Shown here: in pieces, positions 57,125-64,000 of the stretch | How positions within the stretch are numbered: the first letter of the stretch is position 1 | How the letters are laid out: every line of letters starts with the position of its first letter | NCBI RefSeq assembly: GCF_900107625.1 | Contig: NZ_FNQK01000001.1 | Coordinates: forward strand, 62,001 to 126,000 | DNA: 64,000 nucleotides | Direction: 5' to 3' | From: Bizionia paragorgiae | GTDB lineage: Bacteria; Bacteroidota; Bacteroidia; Flavobacteriales; Flavobacteriaceae | Notes under the pieces: model-generated | What the model saw: only the letters and a program-made list of their open reading frames with translations | Told to the model about the DNA's origin: nothing | The model's database searches: none | Translations under genes and position numbers: made by a program

Positions 57125-57183
57125 TTTAACTCTTTTTGTAAAAATAATTCATATTTCATAGTGTGTGTCTAAAAAAAAGCATA

Positions 57184-57213
57184 AAAAAAGCGCTTTTAAA
57201 AAAGCGCTTTTCT
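57184..57213 (-). terminator. Terminator of the duplicated gene pair
   Basis: Stem AAAAGCGC...GCGCTTTT, with a long interrupted T-run on the minus strand. It separates the pair from the activator gene. Confidence 0.8.
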
Positions 57214-57278
57214 AACGTATCAAAATTGTGATTAAAATCTCACCTTTTACTGGTTTGGTTTTAAAACTTTAAAATTAT

Positions 57279-57578
57279 CTATTCAACCTCTTTTAACCAC
57301 TCCCCAGTTTTAGAAGCATATACCGTTTGCACTGCTCCTTCTACAGACAGCTCTAATTTATACTGCTCTTTTTCATTAACGTATGCTTTTGCAATCGTTG
57401 CTCCTTCAAAGTCTTTTTGTACAGCGGTTAAAACGGCTTCTGGTAATTTATCAGCTGAAATCTCAGTAAATCCTTCTGCTGTAATTTCATTCACCACGGG
57501 TTGTTGTGGTAACGTTGTCGTTGCGTAAGTTGCTGTTCCTCCTAATACTAATGCTGCTGCTAAAAATAAATTTCTCAT
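57279..57578 (-). CDS. Small exported PepSY-like protein, downstream copy
   Basis: A 99-residue protein with a signal peptide (LFLAAALVLGGTATYA). The mature part of about 80 residues has PVVNEITAEGFTEISADKLP, then VQKDFEGATIAKAYVN and YKLELSVEGAVQTVYAS. This alternation of one helix and a beta hairpin resembles PepSY-like/BLIP-like domains; function unknown. It differs from the upstream copy at two residues only, Thr/Ala and Gln/Glu just after the signal peptide (TTTLPQ against TTALPE). It has no promoter of its own in the 61-base spacer and should be read from the sigma-54 promoter upstream. Confidence 0.88.
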   Translation of the reverse strand: MRNLFLAAALVLGGTATYATTTLPQQPVVNEITAEGFTEISADKLPEAVLTAVQKDFEGATIAKAYVNEKEQYKLELSVEGAVQTVYASKTGEWLKEVE

Positions 57579-57639
57579 AATACTATATGTTTTTGTTTGT
57601 TGTTAATTTGCTTATTTTTTTAAATTGATCGAACACTAA

Positions 57640-57939
57640 TTATTCAACCTCTTTTAACCACTCCCCAGTTTTAGAAGCATACACTGTTTGCACTGCTCCT
57701 TCTACAGATAATTCTAATTTATACTGCTCTTTTTCATTAACGTATGCTTTTGCAATCGTTGCTCCTTCAAAGTCTTTTTGCACTGCGGTTAAAACGGCTT
57801 CCGGTAATTTATCAGCTGAAATCTCAGTAAATCCTTCTGCTGTGATTTCATTTACCACTGGTTGTTCAGGTAACGCTGTCGTTGCGTAAGTTGCTGTTCC
57901 TCCTAATACTAATGCTGCTGCTAAAAATAAATTTCTCAT
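57640..57939 (-). CDS. Small exported PepSY-like protein, upstream copy
   Basis: Same architecture as its neighbour: a signal peptide ending near TATYA, then a short alpha/beta domain rich in Glu and Lys that ends KTGEWLKEVE. It is the first gene behind the putative -24/-12 promoter, whose start site would give a leader of about 37 bases. With the activator and hybrid kinase nearby it is the likely output of that two-component circuit (inference). Its location should be periplasmic. No enzyme motif, no cysteine after the signal peptide and no lipobox. Confidence 0.88.
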   Translation of the reverse strand: MRNLFLAAALVLGGTATYATTALPEQPVVNEITAEGFTEISADKLPEAVLTAVQKDFEGATIAKAYVNEKEQYKLELSVEGAVQTVYASKTGEWLKEVE

Positions 57940-57985
57940 AATGCTATATGTTTTTGTTTGTTATTAATTGATTTCCCTTTAGCTA

Positions 57986-58004
57986 TTGAAACAAATGTGC
58001 CAAG
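57986..58004 (-). promoter_or_regulatory. Putative sigma-54 promoter of the duplicated genes
   Basis: On the minus strand TTGGCACATTTGTTTCA matches TGGCAC-N5-TTGCA with one mismatch (TTTC for TTGC). Spacing is exact for -24/-12. It is 47 bases before the ATG at 57939 and adjoins a gene for a sigma-54 activator. Confidence 0.6.
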
Positions 58005-58107
58005 TCTCTTTAAAAACTAAAAACAACACCTAACAACCTCATAATCAACTGGATAAAATATTCTCACTAAAAAATCTAGCAATATTAACTTTGGGTAAGC
58101 CAAGGGG
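58005..58107. other. Intergenic stretch between -24/-12 site and palindrome
   Basis: No gene. GGGTAA at 58093-58098 and TTACCC at 58110-58115 form an extra inverted pair reaching into the palindrome, so several overlapping binding sites are possible. Confidence 0.35.
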
Positions 58108-58130
58108 AATTACCCAATCATTGTGTAATT
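58108..58130. promoter_or_regulatory. 23-bp near-perfect palindrome, putative activator binding site
   Basis: The two arms read AATTACcCAAT and ATTGtGTAATT around a central C, with one mismatched pair. It is centred about 140 bases upstream of the predicted start site of the duplicated genes, the usual distance for an NtrC-type enhancer. TTACCCA occurs again about 22 bases further on. Confidence 0.55.
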
Positions 58131-58236
58131 TTTACCCATATTTAGTACCCAACCTATAAAATGGCAACCCCATTAAGGGAGACAAAAATGTTTAAATCAA
58201 ATAATTTAGTCTCTTTTTGAACCTACTTAAATTGCA

Positions 58237-58244
58237 TATCTTCG
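58237..58244 (+). promoter_or_regulatory. Promoter -7-like element of the radical SAM gene
   Basis: TATCTTCG, one base off TAnnTTTG, 19 bases before the TTG start. Confidence 0.4.
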
Positions 58245-58263
58245 CGTTATAAAACAATCCACT

Positions 58264-60447
58264 TTGAAAGACCTTTTACTCATTACACCACCATTCACCC
58301 AATTAAATACGCCGTATCCAGGTACCGCTTATTTAAAGGGTTTTCTAAAAACCAAAGGGATTAGTACCTTTCAAATGGATTTGGGAATCGAGGTTATTTT
58401 AAAGTTGTTTACTAAGGACGTATTTTCAGAACTCTTTGATTACGCTTATGAAAATGACACGATTGTTACCGAAAACGGTCAGCGCATTTACAGTTTAAGA
58501 CATGAGTACTTAAAACCTTTAGACGAGGTTATCAAGTTTCTTCAAGGTAAAAACAACACGTTTGCTCGTCAAATATGTACCTTAAATTTTCTACCTCAAG
58601 CGTCACGATTCGAGCAACTCGATGATTTAGAGTATGCTTTCGGACTTATGGGCATGCAAGATAAAGCCAAACACTTAGCAACCCTATACTTGGAGGATTT
58701 GTCCGATTTTATCATAGAGTGTATCGATTCCAATTTTGGATTTAGTCGCTATGCCGAACGCTTGGGACAAAGCGCAAATGCTTTTGAAGAATTATATAAG
58801 GAATTACATAAAGACCCCACACGCATCGATGAGATTACCTTAGAGATTTTAGAGCAACGCATTCAAGAGACACAACCCAAACTCATCGGGCTGTCTGTCC
58901 CTTTCCCAGGAAACCTTTACAGTGCATTTAGATGCGCACAATATATAAAAGCAAAGTACCCAGAAATTAAAATAACCATGGGTGGCGGATTCCCAAATAC
59001 AGAATTACGCTCGTTAACAGATACCCGTGTTTTTGAGTTTTTTGACTTTATTACCCTAGATGATGGCGAACTACCTGTCGAATTGCTATATAAATACCTA
59101 AGTGATGATTCTCAAGAATTAAAACGAACTTTTCTCTTAGAAAATAATGTTGTCACCTATAAAAACAACTGTACGACGCCCGATTATAAGCAAGCTCAAG
59201 TTGGTACTCCGGACTATAGTGACTTACTATTGGACCAATATATTTCGGTCATTGAAATAGCAAATCCCATGCACAGCTTATGGAGTGACGGCCGATGGAA
59301 CAAACTAACAATGGCACATGGTTGCTATTGGGGAAAGTGTACGTTTTGCGATATATCGCTTGATTATATTAAAATTTACGAGCCTGTAGCTGCCAAGCTA
59401 CTCGTAGACCGTATGGAAGAACTTATAGCCCAGACTGGTGAATATGGTTTTCATTTTGTCGATGAGGCAGCCCCGCCAGCGTTAATGAAAGCTTTAGCGT
59501 TAGAGATTATTAAACGCGATCTTGTTGTTACATGGTGGACCAACATTAGGTTTGAGAAAAACTTCACTAAAGATTTGTGCTTATTACTAAAAGCCTCAGG
59601 GTGTATTGCCATTTCTGGTGGTTTAGAAGTTGCTTCCGATCGTTTACTAAAACTAATCGATAAAGGCGTTACCGTACAACAGGTTGCACAAGTTACTCGA
59701 AATCTTACCGAAGCAAATATTATGGTGCATTCCTATTTAATGTATGGCTACCCCACACAAACCGAACAGGAAACGGTAGACAGCTTAGAAATGGTACGTC
59801 AGTTATTTGAAATCGGAATTCTACAATCAGGATTTTGGCATCAGTTTGCTCTAACTACCCACAGTCCGATAGGAAAAAACCCTCAAGACTACGGCGTAAC
59901 ACCACATTACAACACCATAACCTTTGCCAATAACGATGTTGATTTTTCAGACAGTACCGGTATAGATCATACTAAATTTAGTTATGGTTTAAAGAAATCT
60001 TTATTCAATTTTATGCACGGTATAGGTTTTGAATTACCACTACAAGACTGGTTTGATTTTAATATTCCCAATACTACAATTCCGCCACATTTTATCGAAG
60101 ATTGCCTTCAAAACGAAGGGCTGTTCAACACCAAACCGACATCAAAAATAGTATGGCTTGGTCAGAAACCTTTAATAGAAGAGCAGTCAAAGACAAAAAA
60201 AGGGCGTACTTTTCATCACTTACTAATGACGTTTCACACAAAAACAGAAGCGATTACTATAAGCCTAAATAAAGATCATGGAGATTGGCTTTTGGAGCAA
60301 TTGGATGTATTAATGCCGCATAACGAAAAGCTTCCTACATTCTCTCTGTTAAAAAAGGATTTTGAAACTCATTTTGAAGATTTTGAGTTGTTTTGGTACT
60401 CGAAACCTATAGTAAAATTAAGAGCTGCAGGATTATTAGCGATTTAA
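58264..60447 (+). CDS. B12-binding-type radical SAM protein
   Basis: A 727-residue protein with an N-terminal Rossmann part (LLLITPPFTQLNTPYPG) and a cobalamin-binding-like fold ending in LIGLSVPFPGNLYSA and ITMGGGFPNTELR, the usual layout of B12-dependent radical SAM enzymes. The cluster motif is AHGCYWGKCTFC: Cys354, Cys359, Cys362, thus Cx4Cx2C instead of the standard Cx3Cx2C. No His of the DxHxxG base-off motif is evident, so cobalamin may bind differently or not at all. Start is TTG (no nearby ATG). No RiPP precursor or other partner is obvious beside it. The reaction is unknown. Confidence 0.82.
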   Translation: MKDLLLITPPFTQLNTPYPGTAYLKGFLKTKGISTFQMDLGIEVILKLFTKDVFSELFDYAYENDTIVTENGQRIYSLRHEYLKPLDEVIKFLQGKNNTFARQICTLNFLPQASRFEQLDDLEYAFGLMGMQDKAKHLATLYLEDLSDFIIECIDSNFGFSRYAERLGQSANAFEELYKELHKDPTRIDEITLEILEQRIQETQPKLIGLSVPFPGNLYSAFRCAQYIKAKYPEIKITMGGGFPNTELRSLTDTRVFEFFDFITLDDGELPVELLYKYLSDDSQELKRTFLLENNVVTYKNNCTTPDYKQAQVGTPDYSDLLLDQYISVIEIANPMHSLWSDGRWNKLTMAHGCYWGKCTFCDISLDYIKIYEPVAAKLLVDRMEELIAQTGEYGFHFVDEAAPPALMKALALEIIKRDLVVTWWTNIRFEKNFTKDLCLLLKASGCIAISGGLEVASDRLLKLIDKGVTVQQVAQVTRNLTEANIMVHSYLMYGYPTQTEQETVDSLEMVRQLFEIGILQSGFWHQFALTTHSPIGKNPQDYGVTPHYNTITFANNDVDFSDSTGIDHTKFSYGLKKSLFNFMHGIGFELPLQDWFDFNIPNTTIPPHFIEDCLQNEGLFNTKPTSKIVWLGQKPLIEEQSKTKKGRTFHHLLMTFHTKTEAITISLNKDHGDWLLEQLDVLMPHNEKLPTFSLLKKDFETHFEDFELFWYSKPIVKLRAAGLLAI

Positions 60448-60737
60448 GGACTAAATTAAACGCAGGTGCAATCTCAGGAGACAACACAATTACAGTGCAT
60501 CGAAACCATAACCGCATCAGGTTTTTTTATTCTAATTATTTAGATATTTAATAAAATAGCTATTAAAAATAGACTTGTTTATAATTAACAATTACTATTT
60601 TGTAATGCATACCACATTACAAATGGTGTTTGACAGATTAGAAGACTTTGAAACATGTTTTGCCTAGTAAAATGCAAACGCTAGGCTTTTAATCATTTAT
60701 TAACACTGCGCTATTAAACGTGCAAAATCTAAAAAGC
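60448..60737. other. Intergenic region with inverted repeats
   Basis: No gene visible. It holds the 9-bp perfect inverted repeat TTTGTAATG/CATTACAAA at 60599-60623 (possible operator or hairpin) and the small hairpin GCCTAG/CTAGGC with TTTT at 60662-60690. Confidence 0.4.
60662..60690 (+). terminator. Weak terminator-like hairpin
   Basis: A 6-bp stem GCCTAG/CTAGGC followed by four T, 215 bases after the radical SAM gene and before the FUSC promoter. Confidence 0.4.
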
Positions 60738-60745
60738 TATCTTTG
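60738..60745 (+). promoter_or_regulatory. Promoter -7 element abutting the FUSC gene
   Basis: TATCTTTG, six bases before the ATG at 60752. It overlaps an alternative TTG start at 60743, which is rejected. Confidence 0.62.
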
Positions 60746-60751
60746 CCCGCA

Positions 60752-63016
60752 ATGCAAAACAAGATAAAAAATAACCTTAATACCATCGAATTATTCCTAA
60801 AAGGCTCGAGCTTTTACAGAGGAATTGTACTTACTATTTCGATTATCATTCCATTGCTATTCTTTTTCGCTATCGATCGTTTTGAATTCGCACCATCCAT
60901 TGTTTTAGGTGCTTTTTTAAACGCCCCTAGTGATATTCCTGGTAGTTTAAAACGAAAAATAAACGGTGTGTTAATTAGTATCCTGCTCACCACAGTAATA
61001 ACCTTTATTATACTCATTTCTAAACCCGTTTTTATAATCTTACTACTGGTTATTGCCGCCTTAAGCTTTTTAATTTCGATGATTTCCGTCTATGGTTTTA
61101 GAGCATCATTAATATCTTTTTCTGGGTTATTAGCTATAGTGTTGTCCTTGGCTGTCGACAAACCTGATTTACAACAGATTCTTGTTCATATAGGCTTGTT
61201 AGTTGTAGGAGGTCTGTGGTATTTAGGCATATCACTTTTAGCGGGGTGGATTGCTCCCAAAAAAGATGATGACCAGTTATTATCTGATACCCTGCAACTC
61301 ACAGGAGACTATTTAAAAATCAGAGCCAAGCTATTATCAAAACCTCATAAGCGCGAAAAATTCTCTAAAAAAGCATTAGTAATTCAAACACAAATTAGTG
61401 AAAAGCACGAAACCCTAAGAGAGCTTTTACTAGAAGGGAGAAAGCGTTCTGGACGTTCACATTCTAACGAGCGACGTCTTCTTATTTTTATCTCTTCGGT
61501 CGATATTTTTGAGCTTGCTTTAGCTAACACTTTAGATTACTCGAAAATAGATTCTCTTTTCGGTCTAAAAAAACAACATCTTAAAGCCTTTAAAAAGATG
61601 AATAAAGTAATGGGAAACCACCTTATTACTTTATCAGAACTCTTATTAAAAAAAGGACAACTCCCAGACGATACTATTTTAAATACAACCTTGGATGAAA
61701 CCATACAAGCCATTCAAGACTATAAGTCCGAAGTCAAACTACCAAAAGCTCGAGAAGGAGCAATAACATTAAGAAATCTTAACGAATACCAAAAACATTT
61801 ATTAGAGGAGATAAAAGCCATCCGACGTGTTTTAGGAAAAGTTAAAAACAGTTCTAAAGTCGTTTTAAGACATCAAGATTCGAAACAGTTTTTAACCTTA
61901 CAAGAATATCGATTTAATATAATTGTACAGAATTTTAGTTTAAAATCACCCATGTTTAGGCATGCGTTGCGCATTTCGATAGCTATTGTATTCGGATTTG
62001 CAATTGGTAGTTTATTAGGGGTAAAAAATGCCTATTGGATTGCCCTTACGATAATTGTTATTATGCGTCCCAACTATGGTTTAACTAAAGAGCGTTCTAA
62101 AAATAGAATCATTGGGACACTTATTGGAGCTGTTATAGCTACCGCCATTGTACTAATCACGAAAAACACCATTGTATATATGGTTCTTGCCGTGGTTTCA
62201 TTAACCTTTGCCTTTTCGTTAATTCAACAAAGCTATAAGGCTGGTGCTGCTTTTATAACGCTAAACATTGTTTTCGTGTATTCTCTTATGGATCCCAATG
62301 CGTTTACTGTTATTCAATACCGTGTTATAGATACCGTATTTGGAGCCGGGGTAGCCGTTTTAGCTAACTATGTTTTATTCCCTAGCTGGGAATACAGGAA
62401 CTTGGATAGTGTAATTCTTGAGGCCATTCAAGCCAATACTAAGTATTTACTAGCAACAAAAAAACTATACCATAACAAAGAGGAGAATAATTTGGAATAT
62501 AAAATTTGTCGAAAAGAAGCTTTTTTAGCTATGAGTAACCTCAATGCCGCCTTTCAACGTTTAACCCAAGACCCAAAGTCAAAACAAAAAGAATCAGGTT
62601 TAATTTACGATATCGTTACTCTAAACCACACCATTCTATCTGCCATAGCGTCTATAGGTAGTTACACAGTTAACAACCACACAACACGTCCTTCGGAAGA
62701 GTTCGACACCCTTATTGCTGGTATTTCAACCTGTTTAAAAAATGCTGCTTCGCTTTTAGTAAAAAGTGATACACAAATGCATTATAAACCGGAAAACATG
62801 AAGCTCGCTCAAGAAAAATTATTAAAAAGCTATGATGATTTATCTCAAGCACGCGATAAGGATATTGAAGCAGGATTTGTAGAAATAGACAGTGATTTCT
62901 TATTGCACTTGCGAGAAGCACACCTCATAACAAACCAATTAATATGGTTAAAAACGCTGAGTAACAATTTACAAAAAGCAACTTTTAAATATAAAGCTAT
63001 CTTTAGTAAAAGTTAA
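60752..63016 (+). CDS. FUSC/YccS-family membrane protein
   Basis: A 754-residue inner-membrane protein built as a tandem. About six helices in the first 180 residues are followed by a cytosolic helical region (about 185-400). A second set of helices (HALRISIAIVFGFAIGSLLGVKNAYW, split around IVFGFAIGSLLG) leads to a C-terminal cytosolic domain. This matches the YccS / FUSC family linked to aromatic acid efflux; the transported compound is unknown. A leaderless mRNA is likely (-7 element six bases upstream). Confidence 0.85.
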   Translation: MQNKIKNNLNTIELFLKGSSFYRGIVLTISIIIPLLFFFAIDRFEFAPSIVLGAFLNAPSDIPGSLKRKINGVLISILLTTVITFIILISKPVFIILLLVIAALSFLISMISVYGFRASLISFSGLLAIVLSLAVDKPDLQQILVHIGLLVVGGLWYLGISLLAGWIAPKKDDDQLLSDTLQLTGDYLKIRAKLLSKPHKREKFSKKALVIQTQISEKHETLRELLLEGRKRSGRSHSNERRLLIFISSVDIFELALANTLDYSKIDSLFGLKKQHLKAFKKMNKVMGNHLITLSELLLKKGQLPDDTILNTTLDETIQAIQDYKSEVKLPKAREGAITLRNLNEYQKHLLEEIKAIRRVLGKVKNSSKVVLRHQDSKQFLTLQEYRFNIIVQNFSLKSPMFRHALRISIAIVFGFAIGSLLGVKNAYWIALTIIVIMRPNYGLTKERSKNRIIGTLIGAVIATAIVLITKNTIVYMVLAVVSLTFAFSLIQQSYKAGAAFITLNIVFVYSLMDPNAFTVIQYRVIDTVFGAGVAVLANYVLFPSWEYRNLDSVILEAIQANTKYLLATKKLYHNKEENNLEYKICRKEAFLAMSNLNAAFQRLTQDPKSKQKESGLIYDIVTLNHTILSAIASIGSYTVNNHTTRPSEEFDTLIAGISTCLKNAASLLVKSDTQMHYKPENMKLAQEKLLKSYDDLSQARDKDIEAGFVEIDSDFLLHLREAHLITNQLIWLKTLSNNLQKATFKYKAIFSKS

Positions 63017-63161
63017 CAGTAAGGTTCGTATTTCCTTGCTTAAAATAGTCAAGAATCAGATTTAATTTAAACACTACTGACTCGGTTTTAGCGTCTTTAA
63101 AATAAGGGAATCCATTTACCACTTCTAAACTTTCCTGGGCAATAGCTCCTTGAGTCAACAA
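63003..63161 (-). pseudogene. Possible small gene remnant in the gap before the helicase
   Basis: A 52-codon minus-strand frame without ATG reads LLTQGAIAQESLEVVNGFPYF at its start (the first few residues look like a signal-peptide end) and KLNLILDYFKQGNTNLTV later. It overlaps the end of the FUSC gene. It could be a fragment of a lost exported protein or chance. Confidence 0.2.
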
Positions 63162-63197
63162 TCATTTTTAATAGGTGATTGCATCACTTTTTTCGTT

Positions 63198-63205
63198 TAT
63201 CTTTG
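63198..63205 (+). promoter_or_regulatory. Promoter -7 element of the helicase gene
   Basis: TATCTTTG, 16 bases before the ATG. Confidence 0.65.
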
Positions 63206-63221
63206 CATCAAATATTAATTT

Positions 63222-64000
63222 ATGTCATTTAAAGACTTACAACTTAACCGTCCCATTTTAAGAGCTGTTGCCGAAAAAGGCTACGACAACCCTACTTTGG
63301 TTCAAGAAAAAACAATTCCTTTAATACTAGAGAATAAAGATGTTATTGTCTCTGCGCAAACAGGAACAGGAAAAACTGCTGCCTTTGCACTTCCTATCCT
63401 ACAACGCCTTTATGACAAGCAGGATGCTCCAAAAAAAGGAAAGAAAATTCGCGCATTAATTGTAAGTCCGACACGTGAATTAGCCATTCAAATTAATGAG
63501 AATTTCGAAGCGTATGCAACCTACACCAATCTTAAAACAACGGTGGTTTTTGGTGGTGCTTCATTAGAACCTCAAAAAGATATTCTTAAAAAGGGAGTCG
63601 ATATTTTAATTGCTACTCCTGGGCGTTTGTTAGATTTACACAAACAAGATAGTATTAATTTGGATTACATAGAAACCTTGGTATTGGACGAGGCCGATTT
63701 AATGTTAGATATGGGGTTCATAGATGATGTACGTAAAATTGAACGTCTTTGTCCTAATGATAAACAAACCTTATTATTTTCTGCAACCATTCCTTTTAAG
63801 GTTCAAGACTTAGCAAAAACGATTTTAAAAGACCCTAAACGTGTTGAAGTCGCTCAAAACTCATCGACTTCAAAAAATGTTGACCAGGCACTTTATTACG
63901 TACCGAAACCTAAAAAAATCGAACTCTGTTTACATTTATTGCGAAACACAATAAAGGGTCGTATTATAATTTTCAGGCGTACAAAATACGGCGTTGATAA
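63222..64000 (+). CDS. DEAD-box RNA helicase, 5' part (runs off the window)
   Basis: ATP-dependent RNA helicase of the RhlE/DeaD group, first 259 residues. It shows the Q motif (YDNPTLVQEKTIP), motif I (AQTGTGKTAAF), Ia (SPTRELAIQ), GG, Ib (TPGRLLDL), motif II as DEADLMLDMGF (most relatives have Arg where Leu stands), motif III (FSATIP) and the start of domain 2 (IIIFRRTKYG). It probably acts in ribosome assembly or cold adaptation (family knowledge). The C-terminal part, including motifs V and VI, lies beyond base 64000. Confidence 0.93.
   Translation, partial: MSFKDLQLNRPILRAVAEKGYDNPTLVQEKTIPLILENKDVIVSAQTGTGKTAAFALPILQRLYDKQDAPKKGKKIRALIVSPTRELAIQINENFEAYATYTNLKTTVVFGGASLEPQKDILKKGVDILIATPGRLLDLHKQDSINLDYIETLVLDEADLMLDMGFIDDVRKIERLCPNDKQTLLFSATIPFKVQDLAKTILKDPKRVEVAQNSSTSKNVDQALYYVPKPKKIELCLHLLRNTIKGRIIIFRRTKYGVD

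Larger units (their letters stand above)
57279..57969. repeat. Tandem direct duplication, 361-bp unit
   Basis: The two 99-codon genes are offset by exactly 361 bases at both ends, and about 25-30 bases of leader before each ATG also match. I count about 14 base differences in the 300-base coding parts, of which two change the protein. Confidence 0.92.

Noticed and set aside
60743-60751. Longer FUSC start at TTG 60743
   Set aside because: The codon is the last part of the promoter element TATCTTTG; transcription should begin downstream.

Overview
The window is an ordinary-looking chromosomal stretch of a Bacteroidota bacterium, most likely a member of the Flavobacteriaceae (inference). Support comes from the low GC content, the many promoters of the form TAnnTTTG, and the near absence of Shine-Dalgarno sites. 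A subtilase carries a type IX secretion C-terminal sorting domain, and there is a bacillithiol enzyme (BshC). The gene order rpmB-rpmG-49-aa protein-ftsY-rimO is typical of the group. I see no rRNA or tRNA gene, CRISPR array, prophage, insertion sequence or plasmid module.

Layout, left to right. At 1-4.5 kb lie the 3' part of secA, an AT-rich orphan lipoprotein gene and an M23 peptidase gene interrupted by an amber codon. At 4.5-8 kb is a three-gene operon (nucleotidyltransferase, NahK-like kinase, GH109-like lipoprotein) that looks like amino-sugar salvage, with an inverted repeat just upstream of its promoter. At 8-14.5 kb are a DUF2911 protein, MeaB, a sugar epimerase divergent from a GT2 / double LAB_N / GT39 cassette that probably decorates lipid A or another lipid-linked glycan, and a PAP2 phosphatase. 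At 14.6-20.2 kb are a MATE exporter, a nitronate-monooxygenase-like enzyme, the subtilase and mnmA, followed by a decayed fasciclin domain. At 20.6-32.7 kb are yidC, pyrG, a LysM/periplasmic-binding-protein lipoprotein, guaA, a group II PLP decarboxylase and bshC. At 32.8-46.4 kb are mainly housekeeping genes: rimO, ftsY, a ribosomal protein cluster, cinA, an Hpt protein, an exonuclease, an E2 acyltransferase, recR and a sodium symporter. At 46.4-53.2 kb are a gap with a small-RNA candidate, fabH, htpG with an apparent operator, an S15-type peptidase and a dihydrouridine synthase.

The most system-like region is 53.3-58.2 kb. A membrane hybrid histidine kinase with receiver and Hpt domains faces a sigma-54 activator. 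Just upstream of the activator lie two almost identical tandem genes for 99-residue exported proteins. These are preceded by a near-consensus -24/-12 promoter and, about 110 bp further up, a 23-bp near-perfect palindrome. Together this reads as a self-contained signalling circuit whose likely output is the exported protein pair. The window closes with a B12-type radical SAM protein with unusual cysteine spacing, an FUSC-family membrane protein and the start of a DEAD-box helicase gene.

Several genes (MATE, recR, FUSC) have promoter elements so close to the ATG that their mRNAs should be leaderless. Where a longer start would overlap a promoter element I chose the shorter start.
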